This document shows positions 44,651 through 54,419 of a stretch of 64,000 nt of DNA, in pieces (positions within the stretch are counted from its first letter, which is position 1; each line of letters opens with the position of its first letter). Origin of the DNA: an uncultured Prevotellaceae bacterium. GTDB taxonomy: Bacteria; Bacteroidota; Bacteroidia; Bacteroidales; Bacteroidaceae. The notes beneath the pieces were generated by a model that saw nothing but the letters and a program-made list of their open reading frames with translations, was not told the DNA's origin and ran no database searches. Both the position numbers and the translations under genes were made by a program. The stretch covers positions 50,162 through 114,161 of the forward strand of contig CAMHJQ010000007.1 of NCBI GenBank assembly GCA_946185485.1, written 5' to 3'.

Positions 44651-47600
44651 TTAATATGGTTCTCCAAAGCCAGCAATTTGAACTAGATAAACAAAACCTT
44701 TCCTTATGGCATTTTCACACCATAATGTTCCAAAAGTTGTGTTATTTGATTGGTCGGCTCGTATCGTTTCTTCATACGTCCACGCACAGATGTCACTAAC
44801 ATGAAAACGACGAAGTCTTTGGATATGATTATTTCTTGCATTTCTAACTATATCACTATTATTTGACAATCGTCCGATATACTGCGTGCCGTGCAAGATA
44901 TAATAATAATTTCGATATTCAATTAGTTGTATCTCATCATCTTTACGGACGTTCTTAGTTATATAATCATTGAACTGGAAGCATCTTTCCATAGCATTAT
45001 ATGAAAGAAAATACTTATCCATAGAAGGGTCTTTCTCTGTATATATAGCCGCCTGATTTGGTTGAATGTATATCTTCCACTCGTCTACAGCTCTTTCTCT
45101 ATCTCCCTTGTATACATGGAGATATTTTTTTGCGCGAGTATAAGCAACAAATAGCAGACGACGCTCCTCTGCAATATCTGCTAAATCGTCTTCAGCCAAA
45201 GGATCACCAGGATTGTAAACTCTATGAGGCTTTAAAGGCAAATTTGCAGAGGAAGGCGTAATGAATACAGCATCAAATTCCAAGCCCTTAACTTTGTGCA
45301 TCGTAGTCAGGATGATTGTAAGCGGGTCTTTTTGAATAATTCTCTCGTTTTTATAGTGCTCGTAAATTTTATATACTTGTCCACCGTCATCGTTTCCTGC
45401 AATATCTTTGATATATTCAGCTAGCTCCGACCACGTATGTTGTACATCATCGCTTCTTATTGAGTCGATATAATTTAAAACCAGAGTATAGGCAAGGTCA
45501 AGATAGAATCGATCCCAATTAGGCGAATCATCCATTTTTTGTTGAATGAATTTTTTAATCCCCTGTACGGTATTCTTTTCTACGTTGCGTAATTCTATTT
45601 CTGTGTCAGGATGAGACAAAAGTGTATGAATAAGGAAAAAGATTTCTCGTTCACGCCAAAGTTCGCAATTACTTGCTCCTTGGATTCGTATTCTCACGTC
45701 TTTGGGAACAAAAGGTTTAATAAGGGAGTAGCCGCGATAAACCTCATTGTTTGTTCTAAAAAACACCGCAATGTCCCTGATGCGCTGGTAGCTATCCTCT
45801 TCAGAAAGAATACGGCTATTCGACTCTTGCACTTTTGATATGTATAGATTGAGATCGTCCTTCCACTTTTCAAGGTTCTCATCGTTACAATCCGAAATAA
45901 AAGTATAATCAACTTGCGGTTCATGCTTCATTAACGAATCAGCAGATACAGGTAATTGATAACCCTTTGGTACATATTTAGCAGAGCAATCTAGTATTTT
46001 CTGATATGAGCGGTAGTTTGTAAACATCCCCAACTGCTCCGGGTGGAGCATGGCATTTAATCTGTCATAATATGGTTGCGGATTTAATGAGTCGGCATAT
46101 TGTTCTGCCGTAACAGGAGTATAAAGACATTGTGGTTCTTTTGTTAGTCTAATATTTGTTCTCCAACATCCACACCTATTACAATCCTTAGGACGGCGGT
46201 CGAAACCATATATGCTCTGATTAATATCGCCAATAGTAAAATACGTTGCAGCAGGATATATGTTTTGGAGTCTATCGATAATTGCCAATCTATTTTGTGT
46301 AATATCTTGGAATTCATCAATAAGAATAAACTCAATTTGTGGATATTTGCCCCTAAACTCTATGATACTATTTGGATTACTCAAATATTGCCAGAAAGCA
46401 TATTCCCAACACTTGGTAGGAATATCATCCAGACACTTACCCATACTTCTTCTGGCAAACTCATGGAATGTATAAACATGCAGATGATGGGCAACACGGC
46501 TCATGCCAAGCTTTGTAAATAGCTTATCTATACGATTCTGAAGTTCTATTACAACAGCACGGTTGTAAGCAAGGACAAGAATATGTTCAGGAAGAATGTG
46601 CTCCCTATAAATCAATTTTGCACATCTAAGCGTAAGAACATGAGTTTTGCCAGAACCTGGTCCTGCAAGAACATTGACGTGATTAGAACGAGGTTGATTA
46701 TAGATGGCAAATTGTTCTGCATTTCCCTCCATTTTCTTCTCCTCTTCCTCCAACGCTTTGTCTGTTAATTCATCCATGATAGACGACCCTGCTGGAGCAT
46801 AGTCTTCAGCCAGTTTTATAAAGTCTTTATATTTTTCACATTCAAAATAGCGACGAATAAATTGACTTTGTCGGTCTGACTCTGTAATAAGAGAGAAGAT
46901 GTTCATACAAGTCAATCGTACTGCCTTAATCTTCTCTTGGTCATCAAATTCTTGTCTATATTTAGACATCGGGGAATCGGGATCTTTTCCCTCGTCAATA
47001 GGTGTAGGGGTATTCTCATTGGCCTTGACCTCTATACCAGAATTAATTAACGGAGTATGGTCAATATAGGATAGTAGCCTCAGAACAGCAAGGATTTTTT
47101 CAAAATACCCTATAGGATTGTTTTCGTATCTAAAATCAAATTCAATAATCTGCTCAGACCATTTGAAATAGTCGTTATTTTTCCAAACATATTTAATCCA
47201 TTCAAAACAGTCTTTTTCAAGTTTAGTCAAGAAAGACTTCCAGGAATTGTCTTTTACCTTTATTCTGTAGGTAACCTCCTCATTGGTTTGTTTTATCTTA
47301 AAATCGACACCAGGCACATATCGTAAGATCCTAAACATATTGTTACCAGTCCTACCCTTAATGTCCTTTTTGAAAGTTTCTGCTATTAAAACAGCACCTT
47401 TGGGCTCTTTATCAGAAATAGGCTTCCAAGGCATATAGACAGTTTTATCAATATGTCCATTTCTCCGTTTCTTCTCTTCTGTTATAGTGTCACATGAGAA
47501 ATCGTTCAGTAGGCTGTTGCAGATTTCGGTTCGTTCTTTCATATCAATGATACGCTCTTCACCTTTTTTGCATGAACCTAACAAATTGTGTAAACCATCA

Positions 47601-50600
47601 AAAATTATATGAAGGGTAAATTCGTTTTTATTTCGGTCTACCATATATTTTGTTTCCCAATAGCGCCGTGTGAGAATTTCACAGCGCATAGTTTCATTAA
47701 GGGATAATGTATGCTGTTTCTGATAATACAGCATTGCATTGATTATTTTTGCGATTGACAATCGCAAAGACTTTCTCATGTCTACTATAGAGAAGAGTGA
47801 TGGCTCATCATTTCTTTCTGCGTTACGCTTCAAATAGTCCAAAACCATCTTATTTTGTTCTCCATCAGCTCTTTTGGGTTCAGCCCCTTCTGGTACAGTA
47901 ATTGAGAAATATGCTTGGCTAAGATATTTGAGTTTTAGATAGCCAATATGCTCTAACCAATGGAAAGCAAGTCTTGAAGCAGTAATGTCGGTAAAATTAT
48001 CTCTATCTTGATTTTTGACCCACACACTATATGGGATAACAATTGGGTTAACCATCACCTCATCAATGGTTTTGAAGCGATGGATAAAGTCAACAATAGC
48101 ATCCTTACAGTCGGTCAAATCTGCCCAACTCATCTGGCTTCTAACAAGAAGGTCTTTCAAATGTCTGAAATCATCAGGAGAAGTTATACAAAGAGCGGGT
48201 ATCTTTCCGCCATTTGGGAATGCTTCTTCATATTTCTTATGGTCACGCCCTGCACGACCAACCTCCTGCAAATAATCTTCCAGAACAGATGGTGGGTTAT
48301 AGTGAACCACATAATGAACATTAGGAATGTCCATACCCATTCCAAATGCTTTTGTAGTACAAAGCACTTTTATTCGTTCGTCTTCAGGTATATGATCATC
48401 TGGGTCATTCTTAAATTGCTTATACTTGTCATTACGTTGAGTGGCATCTAGTCCCGCATGATAGAAATCTATGTGATCAGCACATTCTCCTAACACATCG
48501 TTTTGATGTTCTTCTGCAGAACATAATTCGTTTAACGCATCTGCCGTATCTACACAGTCATTGTGAGTCCGACAGAAAACTAACATGCAACTTTTTTCAA
48601 AACTAATCTTGTTGGTAAGAATATACTCTGCAATAGCCTTAACTCTGGCAGTAGCATCATGCCCCTGTTTTTTCTTACTACTTCCGTTAATCGCAAAGGA
48701 TATTGATATATGTTCTCTTACTGGATTGGGAGTATCTCCAAGCTTGACCAAATCAGGTATGAATTGCCGTAAGTCTCTTTCAACTTGTGCAGTAACAGTA
48801 GCTGATAAAAGAGCAATACGTATGTCGAATTTCTTTTTAAGTTCAACACAGGTAATGATGGCATTGCGATAATCTGGTCTGAAATCTTGTCCCCACTGTG
48901 ATATACAGTGAGCTTCATCAAATACCACATACTCCAAACCTCCATCCATGTGAAGTCGTTGATAGAGTACGTCTATAAACGAACGAACACGGAATCTTTC
49001 CGGAGTAATGTAGAGAAGAGCAATATCACCGCTCTTAATCCTACGATATATGGATTGAGTCTCAACAGGTAGTCTGTCCCCACTCAGATAATCAACATTT
49101 GTCACAAACCCTTTAGCATGCAAATCTTCCACTTGATCCTGCATCAGTGCACGCAGAGGCGATATGACAATAGTCAAACGATGGGTGAACATTGCCCTGT
49201 ATATAGCTGGAGCTTGGAATACGACAGATTTTCCTCCGCCAGTCGGCAAAGAAATAACACAATCACTTTTCCGTTCCATCATATGCTCCAGTAAGGGAAT
49301 TTGATAATCGTACCAGTTATTGTTGCCAATAAAATGAGGACGCACAAATTCCATTGCAGTATGTGCGTCAGGAATATCATTCACAGTTCTGAAACTTTGG
49401 AAATATTCTTCTGCTTTAGATAGAGCAGCCTTATATTCCTCTTCATTAGCCCACAGAACATAATTCCTTACTTGTGACTGGCAAATATTCTCTAGTCCAG
49501 TATAATCATCGAAGTATGGGTCAAAGATGTAGAACTTCGTCTTCTCACTATTTGCCATTACCATTGAGTGATAATGTTCAAATATTGGCCATGCAGCTAT
49601 GATACATTGGCGAGCCGAAGTCAATTTGTGTTTCTCGTCAGATTCATCTTCCTTACTATCATCATAATCACCTTCGAACGGTAAAGTGTCCCACATGATT
49701 TTATAACGGTCGATGTCCATATTGTCCCACACATAACAGAATGGCCTGTCGGTACGATATGAGCCAATGTCATTGATAAACCTCTCTTTACTGATAATTA
49801 TCATGCCATTGGGGTGCTCGCCTATATATTCCAATTTGCGGAAGCCTGTACCTTCGTCTGGAATAAAATACCCGCACTGTCGTGCGTAAGCGCATAGTTC
49901 ATTATACTCTTCCGTATCGTTGATAATATAGACGATAGGAAGATTAGGGTTCTCCAAGTGAACTTTTTGCAATAACGACATTTGATAGACCCAATACTTG
50001 TGTCTCGATGTTGTAGATGAATTCACTCGAACTTGTGTCGGGTTGTACTCCTCACTTTGGCTTGTTCTGACCTGAATTAATTCATGCTCATTCTCCTTTT
50101 CTCCTTTCAATATCCATTCTATCACCTCTGGCTTAGCAGAGAAGTGAGATAAAAACTTCTTCCTAAACTTTTGATATTGATAGTTTTGATATATAGCAAT
50201 GGTTCCTGACCATTGACGTTCAGCCCATATATTGGCCGTCAAGTCTGATTTTTGCAGACCTAATCCAGAAATCTCTTCTTTTGTAAGTAGTGCAATGTTG
50301 GTTGAAGCCATCGCCAATGGTAGCCTGCTTCCTCGTCCAAGAAGTTCAGAAATAGTCCATTCTTTATCATATTTGCATCTATGCACTCTGTCTTGACGCT
50401 CTGAACCTATGATGTAGATGTGCTTGTAATTGTTTTGCCATAAGCTACTGTCCTCAAAAGCGTCGATGTCTATGCAGTCTATATGACTCGCTGCATCTGA
50501 CAAATACTTTTCAAGCAGTTCATCTGTGAATGTTATTTTGTCTTTGTTTTCAGAATTGACTCGTAGATATTGTGCGATATTGGCCACTATTGGGGTTGTA

Positions 50601-52762
50601 GATACCTCACAAAATCTTTTTAACACAGCATTCCATAGTGGATTAGCCAACGGCGTTTCTATAAGTTTCTGCTTGTTAATTACTTTGAATCTACTATTTT
50701 GTGAGTTACATGGAAACTTCATCGGCACATACTGAGCTATGCGTGGCCATAAAGCCTGAGGGGCAACTATCAATGTAGGTTCATCAATAGGGATTTCCCC
50801 AATATCTGTAAGCTTCTTTTGGAGAGAGACATACAGAGGACGAAGCTCCTGGAAAAATTTAATATTCTCATTAGCCGTCTCCTTAAAGTATTCTGCAAAA
50901 TATGGTTTCTGTATTTCAGACAGAATACTCATAATTTGCGTAGGCAAAAAGTCCTTTAGCTTATCACAAACATCTGGGCGCAGGGACAGACGATACAACT
51001 GGTTCCAAAAAAGTTTATTTTCCAGTAGCGTGTCATCTTCTGATTTATGTTTCGTCCGAAGTGAATAAGCATAACGGCATGGGTTGAGAAGTATTTCGAT
51101 TTCCAGTGTGTCCCAAATGAAGGAGTCTGTAGAAACGCCCTTTTGAGCAAGATTAGGCAAATCCCATTGCTTTATGTTGTGTCCAACAACAATAGGTGTA
51201 TTCTTAATTGTTCTAGCCAATGAGTTTAGCTGTTCTTCTCCCTCAAACTTACGGAGATTGTCTTCTTTGAGATATGCAAACTCTGTAATATTAGTGCCGT
51301 CAGTTTCTATGTCGAATACAACATAAGGTACTTCTGCTTTACATATATCCCATTTTTCACCAATATATTTTTTATATACAGGCTCTGACTTAAATTTGGT
51401 ATATACTAATTCAATACCCAAATCATCAGGAAGGTATTGTAGGAACTGATATTTCTCATCATCAGCCATCTCCTCCATACCCTTAGCTATCGTTTCCTGG
51501 CCTATCCACCCATCAATAAGTCCCAGGAATTCTTCGCTTTCATTATCCATATCTTCCACAACTTGCATAAGGAAGACCTTGATAACTGAAGATGGGTTGT
51601 TTATAAGACCTTGAACTATTGTTTTTTTATCCTTGATTTTCTGATAGCATTCTATGTCGTGATATTCGATATAGAATTGCCATTTCAAATTATCGCTTGT
51701 AATCGGGCAATCTAAAATATATTGTAAGAAATCAGACTCTGCGTTTTTTCCTAAATCTTTCAACAAACGAATCAGGCTGGTGAAATTTTGAGACTCGTCA
51801 GCCTGTGAAATATTAAATTGTGAAACTACACATGGATGTTTCAACCAAGATATTGTACGAAAAGCCTTGGCCATATATTGGCGAGTTTCAGCATTGGGTT
51901 TGAAGTCAGTATCAGACAAAATGTTTTTCAAAAGTTCTTCAGGAAGAGAGTCGAGAAATTTCTCGCATTTTTCCTTTTCGTGTAACATCCTATCATTAAC
52001 AAACTGCCATACCTCCTTTTTGCAGACATCTGGCCCGAGTAAAGCAATGACCTCATTGACGCCCTCTGTATCATACTTTTGAAGGGCATTAGCAAATTGT
52101 GCTTTGTATATAGAACGTAATGTCTCTATATCTTTATCCGATGTAAGAATAGTAGAAGCCTCCTTTATTAGGTCTTTAATTCTCAAATCTTTAGCAATGT
52201 AGGAAGCGACAATAGCGGCACTATTATCTTCATTGGTATTAATGTCATCAATTAGGCATTTTAGTACACATGATTTACCTTCATCAGATGAAAGAAACAA
52301 ATCATGAATGACTTTCTGAAAGTCTTTTGAAATATAGTCACGTTTTATCGTTCCTATAACATGGGAGTATGAACCAACATACTTTTTCCCTATATTATAT
52401 GTTTCTTGGCTTATATCTAACTTTCCTATTCCGAGTGCTTTAAGTCTATCACCCTTTTTCGAAGAAAGAGCAAATTTTACAGCAGTACCAACTTCAATAT
52501 CTTTTTCACCTTGCCAGTCGTTAATATGAAAGAATATTTCACGTAGGCGGGATGTAGTTCCTGCACCATCAATACCTTGGCCATTTGTCACAACAAAACC
52601 ATAGCCTTCATCTTCTTTAAATGCAGTAATAAAACCAATGTAATTAGGATTCCCCGTCTTTTTTGGAATCACAGGGAAATCTGGCAAGTTTGACAAGTCC
52701 AATTGGTCTTCATTCAGATTGCCAACAATATAGCTTGATGGTACTAAGTATTTCTCATTCAT
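44651..52762 (-). CDS. 2703-residue protein: cold-shock-like, DEDD exonuclease, RecQ and UvrD helicase domains
   Basis: Domain order: cold-shock/RNA-binding-like fold (about 40-110, GFITAFKEDEGYGFVV, IFFHINDW); helical region; DEDD-type 3'-5' exonuclease (about 475-640: VVFDIETDGTN, VVGHNIKQWDLPNL, DTLEIEILLNP); a region perhaps derived from a degenerate helicase (about 650-1100); RecQ-like SF2 helicase (LPTGGGKSVVFQ about 1174, VFDEAHCISQWGQDFRP about 1281, QEVGRAGRDHKK about 1505); helical/winged section; UvrD-type SF1 helicase (LAGPGSGKTHVL about 2037, LIDEFQDITQNR about 2152, TMHKVKGLEFDAVF, LLFVAYTRAKKYL about 2539); unknown tail. The start overlaps the S1-protein stop by 8 bases. All nuclease and helicase motifs look intact. 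The role is probably defence, by inference. Confidence 0.88.
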   Translation of the reverse strand: MNEKYLVPSSYIVGNLNEDQLDLSNLPDFPVIPKKTGNPNYIGFITAFKEDEGYGFVVTNGQGIDGAGTTSRLREIFFHINDWQGEKDIEVGTAVKFALSSKKGDRLKALGIGKLDISQETYNIGKKYVGSYSHVIGTIKRDYISKDFQKVIHDLFLSSDEGKSCVLKCLIDDINTNEDNSAAIVASYIAKDLRIKDLIKEASTILTSDKDIETLRSIYKAQFANALQKYDTEGVNEVIALLGPDVCKKEVWQFVNDRMLHEKEKCEKFLDSLPEELLKNILSDTDFKPNAETRQYMAKAFRTISWLKHPCVVSQFNISQADESQNFTSLIRLLKDLGKNAESDFLQYILDCPITSDNLKWQFYIEYHDIECYQKIKDKKTIVQGLINNPSSVIKVFLMQVVEDMDNESEEFLGLIDGWIGQETIAKGMEEMADDEKYQFLQYLPDDLGIELVYTKFKSEPVYKKYIGEKWDICKAEVPYVVFDIETDGTNITEFAYLKEDNLRKFEGEEQLNSLARTIKNTPIVVGHNIKQWDLPNLAQKGVSTDSFIWDTLEIEILLNPCRYAYSLRTKHKSEDDTLLENKLFWNQLYRLSLRPDVCDKLKDFLPTQIMSILSEIQKPYFAEYFKETANENIKFFQELRPLYVSLQKKLTDIGEIPIDEPTLIVAPQALWPRIAQYVPMKFPCNSQNSRFKVINKQKLIETPLANPLWNAVLKRFCEVSTTPIVANIAQYLRVNSENKDKITFTDELLEKYLSDAASHIDCIDIDAFEDSSLWQNNYKHIYIIGSERQDRVHRCKYDKEWTISELLGRGSRLPLAMASTNIALLTKEEISGLGLQKSDLTANIWAERQWSGTIAIYQNYQYQKFRKKFLSHFSAKPEVIEWILKGEKENEHELIQVRTSQSEEYNPTQVRVNSSTTSRHKYWVYQMSLLQKVHLENPNLPIVYIINDTEEYNELCAYARQCGYFIPDEGTGFRKLEYIGEHPNGMIIISKERFINDIGSYRTDRPFCYVWDNMDIDRYKIMWDTLPFEGDYDDSKEDESDEKHKLTSARQCIIAAWPIFEHYHSMVMANSEKTKFYIFDPYFDDYTGLENICQSQVRNYVLWANEEEYKAALSKAEEYFQSFRTVNDIPDAHTAMEFVRPHFIGNNNWYDYQIPLLEHMMERKSDCVISLPTGGGKSVVFQAPAIYRAMFTHRLTIVISPLRALMQDQVEDLHAKGFVTNVDYLSGDRLPVETQSIYRRIKSGDIALLYITPERFRVRSFIDVLYQRLHMDGGLEYVVFDEAHCISQWGQDFRPDYRNAIITCVELKKKFDIRIALLSATVTAQVERDLRQFIPDLVKLGDTPNPVREHISISFAINGSSKKKQGHDATARVKAIAEYILTNKISFEKSCMLVFCRTHNDCVDTADALNELCSAEEHQNDVLGECADHIDFYHAGLDATQRNDKYKQFKNDPDDHIPEDERIKVLCTTKAFGMGMDIPNVHYVVHYNPPSVLEDYLQEVGRAGRDHKKYEEAFPNGGKIPALCITSPDDFRHLKDLLVRSQMSWADLTDCKDAIVDFIHRFKTIDEVMVNPIVIPYSVWVKNQDRDNFTDITASRLAFHWLEHIGYLKLKYLSQAYFSITVPEGAEPKRADGEQNKMVLDYLKRNAERNDEPSLFSIVDMRKSLRLSIAKIINAMLYYQKQHTLSLNETMRCEILTRRYWETKYMVDRNKNEFTLHIIFDGLHNLLGSCKKGEERIIDMKERTEICNSLLNDFSCDTITEEKKRRNGHIDKTVYMPWKPISDKEPKGAVLIAETFKKDIKGRTGNNMFRILRYVPGVDFKIKQTNEEVTYRIKVKDNSWKSFLTKLEKDCFEWIKYVWKNNDYFKWSEQIIEFDFRYENNPIGYFEKILAVLRLLSYIDHTPLINSGIEVKANENTPTPIDEGKDPDSPMSKYRQEFDDQEKIKAVRLTCMNIFSLITESDRQSQFIRRYFECEKYKDFIKLAEDYAPAGSSIMDELTDKALEEEEKKMEGNAEQFAIYNQPRSNHVNVLAGPGSGKTHVLTLRCAKLIYREHILPEHILVLAYNRAVVIELQNRIDKLFTKLGMSRVAHHLHVYTFHEFARRSMGKCLDDIPTKCWEYAFWQYLSNPNSIIEFRGKYPQIEFILIDEFQDITQNRLAIIDRLQNIYPAATYFTIGDINQSIYGFDRRPKDCNRCGCWRTNIRLTKEPQCLYTPVTAEQYADSLNPQPYYDRLNAMLHPEQLGMFTNYRSYQKILDCSAKYVPKGYQLPVSADSLMKHEPQVDYTFISDCNDENLEKWKDDLNLYISKVQESNSRILSEEDSYQRIRDIAVFFRTNNEVYRGYSLIKPFVPKDVRIRIQGASNCELWREREIFFLIHTLLSHPDTEIELRNVEKNTVQGIKKFIQQKMDDSPNWDRFYLDLAYTLVLNYIDSIRSDDVQHTWSELAEYIKDIAGNDDGGQVYKIYEHYKNERIIQKDPLTIILTTMHKVKGLEFDAVFITPSSANLPLKPHRVYNPGDPLAEDDLADIAEERRLLFVAYTRAKKYLHVYKGDRERAVDEWKIYIQPNQAAIYTEKDPSMDKYFLSYNAMERCFQFNDYITKNVRKDDEIQLIEYRNYYYILHGTQYIGRLSNNSDIVRNARNNHIQRLRRFHVSDICAWTYEETIRADQSNNTTFGTLWCENAIRKGFVYLVQIAGFGEPY

Positions 52763-53582
52763 CTGATTCTATTGTATTGTCATCACTTTTAGTTGGTAAG
52801 TTGCCCTTCAGTGAGATTTTTCTGTTTTCAACATCCAGCGTGGCAATCTCAACCTCCAGTACATCACCAACTGATAGGTATTTTTTTAATTTGTCTGCTT
52901 TGGTCAGGCCCAATTCTGATCTATGCAGAAGTGCTTCAACACCTGGTTCCAGTTCAAAGAACGCCCCATAGTCAAGCAGATTAATGATTTTACGACTCAG
53001 CTTTTGGCCAATATGATACCGCTCTTCAACATGTTCCCATGGATCCTCCATGCAGTCCTTCAAGGATAATGCTATACGCTTACGCTCTTTGTCTATAGAA
53101 AGTATTTGGACTTCTATCATTTGGCCTACTGATACAATATCTTTCGGCTCAACATGTTTTTGTATGGTCAAATCATTTCTGTGAACCAATCCAGATAGGC
53201 CAGCACCAAACTCCACAAAGACACCATAGCTTGCTATGTTTTTTACCTTCACATTGACACGCTGTCCAATTTTGTAGTCTTCTTCTATGGTTTGCCAGGG
53301 GTCTCCTTTTATTCTTTTAATGCTGAGCATGATGCCATGTTCTTCAGACATCTTTATCACTGCGGCTTCTATTTCCGTGCCAATCTTAAGGCATTTCTGT
53401 TTTGTGTCGAACGATATTTCAGACAATGGCAGGATACATGACAGGTTTGCAACCTTAACAAACGAGAATTCTTTGAAATTGCAAGCAACCACACCTTTTA
53501 CGATTTGCCCGACGTGCAACTCCACCATCTTCTCATAAAGATTGGTATCTTCTACAAGTTTATCCAAATCAAATGTTACCAT
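52755..53582 (-). CDS. Triple S1-domain RNA-binding protein
   Basis: A 275-residue protein of three S1 (OB-fold) domains, like part of ribosomal protein S1. Domain 1 (about 22-90, HVGQIVKGVVACNFKEFSFVK) is divergent. Domain 2 (about 103-175, YKIGQRVNVKVKNIASYGVF, then GLSGLVHRNDL) and domain 3 (about 190-262, YHIGQKLSRKIINLLDYGAF, then GVEALLHRSELG) are canonical. The C-terminus is acidic. The stop overlaps the start of the giant helicase gene by 8 bases, so translation is coupled and the two products probably act together. Cellular ribosomal S1 is longer; this is a cargo gene of the element. Confidence 0.85.
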   Translation of the reverse strand: MVTFDLDKLVEDTNLYEKMVELHVGQIVKGVVACNFKEFSFVKVANLSCILPLSEISFDTKQKCLKIGTEIEAAVIKMSEEHGIMLSIKRIKGDPWQTIEEDYKIGQRVNVKVKNIASYGVFVEFGAGLSGLVHRNDLTIQKHVEPKDIVSVGQMIEVQILSIDKERKRIALSLKDCMEDPWEHVEERYHIGQKLSRKIINLLDYGAFFELEPGVEALLHRSELGLTKADKLKKYLSVGDVLEVEIATLDVENRKISLKGNLPTKSDDNTIESDE

Positions 53583-53652
53583 AAGACTTATAATTCTTAT
53601 TCATTTTCATTGTCCATTATATGCTCGTCCACACCATCGTCACGCCAACTCT

Positions 53653-53871
53653 TTAAATCTCTGGAATTGGAGTTGTTCGTACAAGATCGTTAATTTCACA
53701 TTTCAGGCAACGTGAAATCTCAATCAGGTTTTCAAGGCTAGGCTGGGTGGTATTTGTAACCCACTTGGAAATTGTGGCAGGATCTTTGCCTAATCTCTCT
53801 GCAAGATCCTTGTTGCTCATCATCCGCTCTGCAAGCATCACCTTGATTCGATTCAGTGGTTTATTCTCCAT
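53653..53871 (-). CDS. Xre-family helix-turn-helix regulator
   Basis: A 72-residue single-domain Cro/C1-type DNA-binding protein. NRIKVMLAERMMSNKDLAERLGKDPATISKWVTNTTQPSLENLIEIS shows the helix-turn-helix with recognition helix ATISKWVTN. It is the first gene of the cargo operon, 70 bases upstream of the S1-domain gene, and probably controls it. A -7 box (TATCTTTG on the minus strand, 53902-53909) lies 31 bases upstream. Small Xre regulators often head phage-defence cassettes. Confidence 0.85.
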   Translation of the reverse strand: MENKPLNRIKVMLAERMMSNKDLAERLGKDPATISKWVTNTTQPSLENLIEISRCLKCEINDLVRTTPIPEI

Positions 53872-54000
53872 AAGTTACACTTAATTATATATAGTATTTG
53901 GCAAAGATAGTGATTTTTTGTTAATTCAGCACCATTATCACAAAAAAATCGCCATTACATTAAAAATAATGGCGATTTTGTCATTTTATTGTTTTTTCAG

Positions 54001-54165
54001 ATGCCTAATCCACGTTTGTTGGTACCATCCCAGTTCGTCAATTCATCTGCATTGCCATTACTGCCACCAACAGATTGACCAGCTGTTGAGAGTCTCATTT
54101 CTGATATCAGCAACCCAATGCGTATTATAGCTAAGTCCCATTGGTAAAACGAACTGAAACGAAAA
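54001..54165 (-). pseudogene. Remnant of a second MobV relaxase C-terminus
   Basis: The minus strand reads WDLAIIRIGLLISEMRLSTA, then GQSVGGSNGNADELTNWDGT and NKRGLGI with a stop. The intact relaxase at 54420-56213 ends WDTAVLRIGQLASEMRVSMG, then GQSVGGSNGNADELTNWDGT and KKKGLGR. Only about 50 codons remain and no start is visible. Confidence 0.85.
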
Positions 54166-54363
54166 TTTAGACAAGTTTAGACAGGAATTTTAAGCGAGAT
54201 TTACATGACTTTTACGCGAGATTGTAAGTGATAATTTTCTGAATTTCCTTTTTTTAGGGCATTTCTCGATTAGAAAAATTACGTGGCGTTAAGCGATATT
54301 TACGTGAGATTTAGACGAGCTTAGACGAGAATTTAGACGGGATTAGATGAAATCTAAGACGAA
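54166..54363. repeat. Iteron-like array of TTTAGACGAG-type units
   Basis: Degenerate 10-11-base units such as TTTAGACAAG, TTTAGACAGG, TTTACGTGAG, ATTTAGACGAG, CTTAGACGAG and ATTTAGACGGG follow one another. There is an unrelated gap around 54220-54280. Confidence 0.65.
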
Positions 54364-54419
54364 AAAGAAGTGGAGAAGGAACCTTAGCCTACTCCACCTC
54401 TTATATATAGAGAGGAAAT

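Larger units (their letters stand above)
53872..54419. other. Spacer between relaxase and cargo
   Basis: Holds the cargo promoter (53902-53909), a relaxase remnant (54001-54165) and an array of 10-11-base repeats (54166-54363). No intact gene. Confidence 0.75.

Noticed and set aside
53918..54130. 70-codon plus-strand frame
   Set aside because: It is antisense to the relaxase remnant and has no family resemblance.
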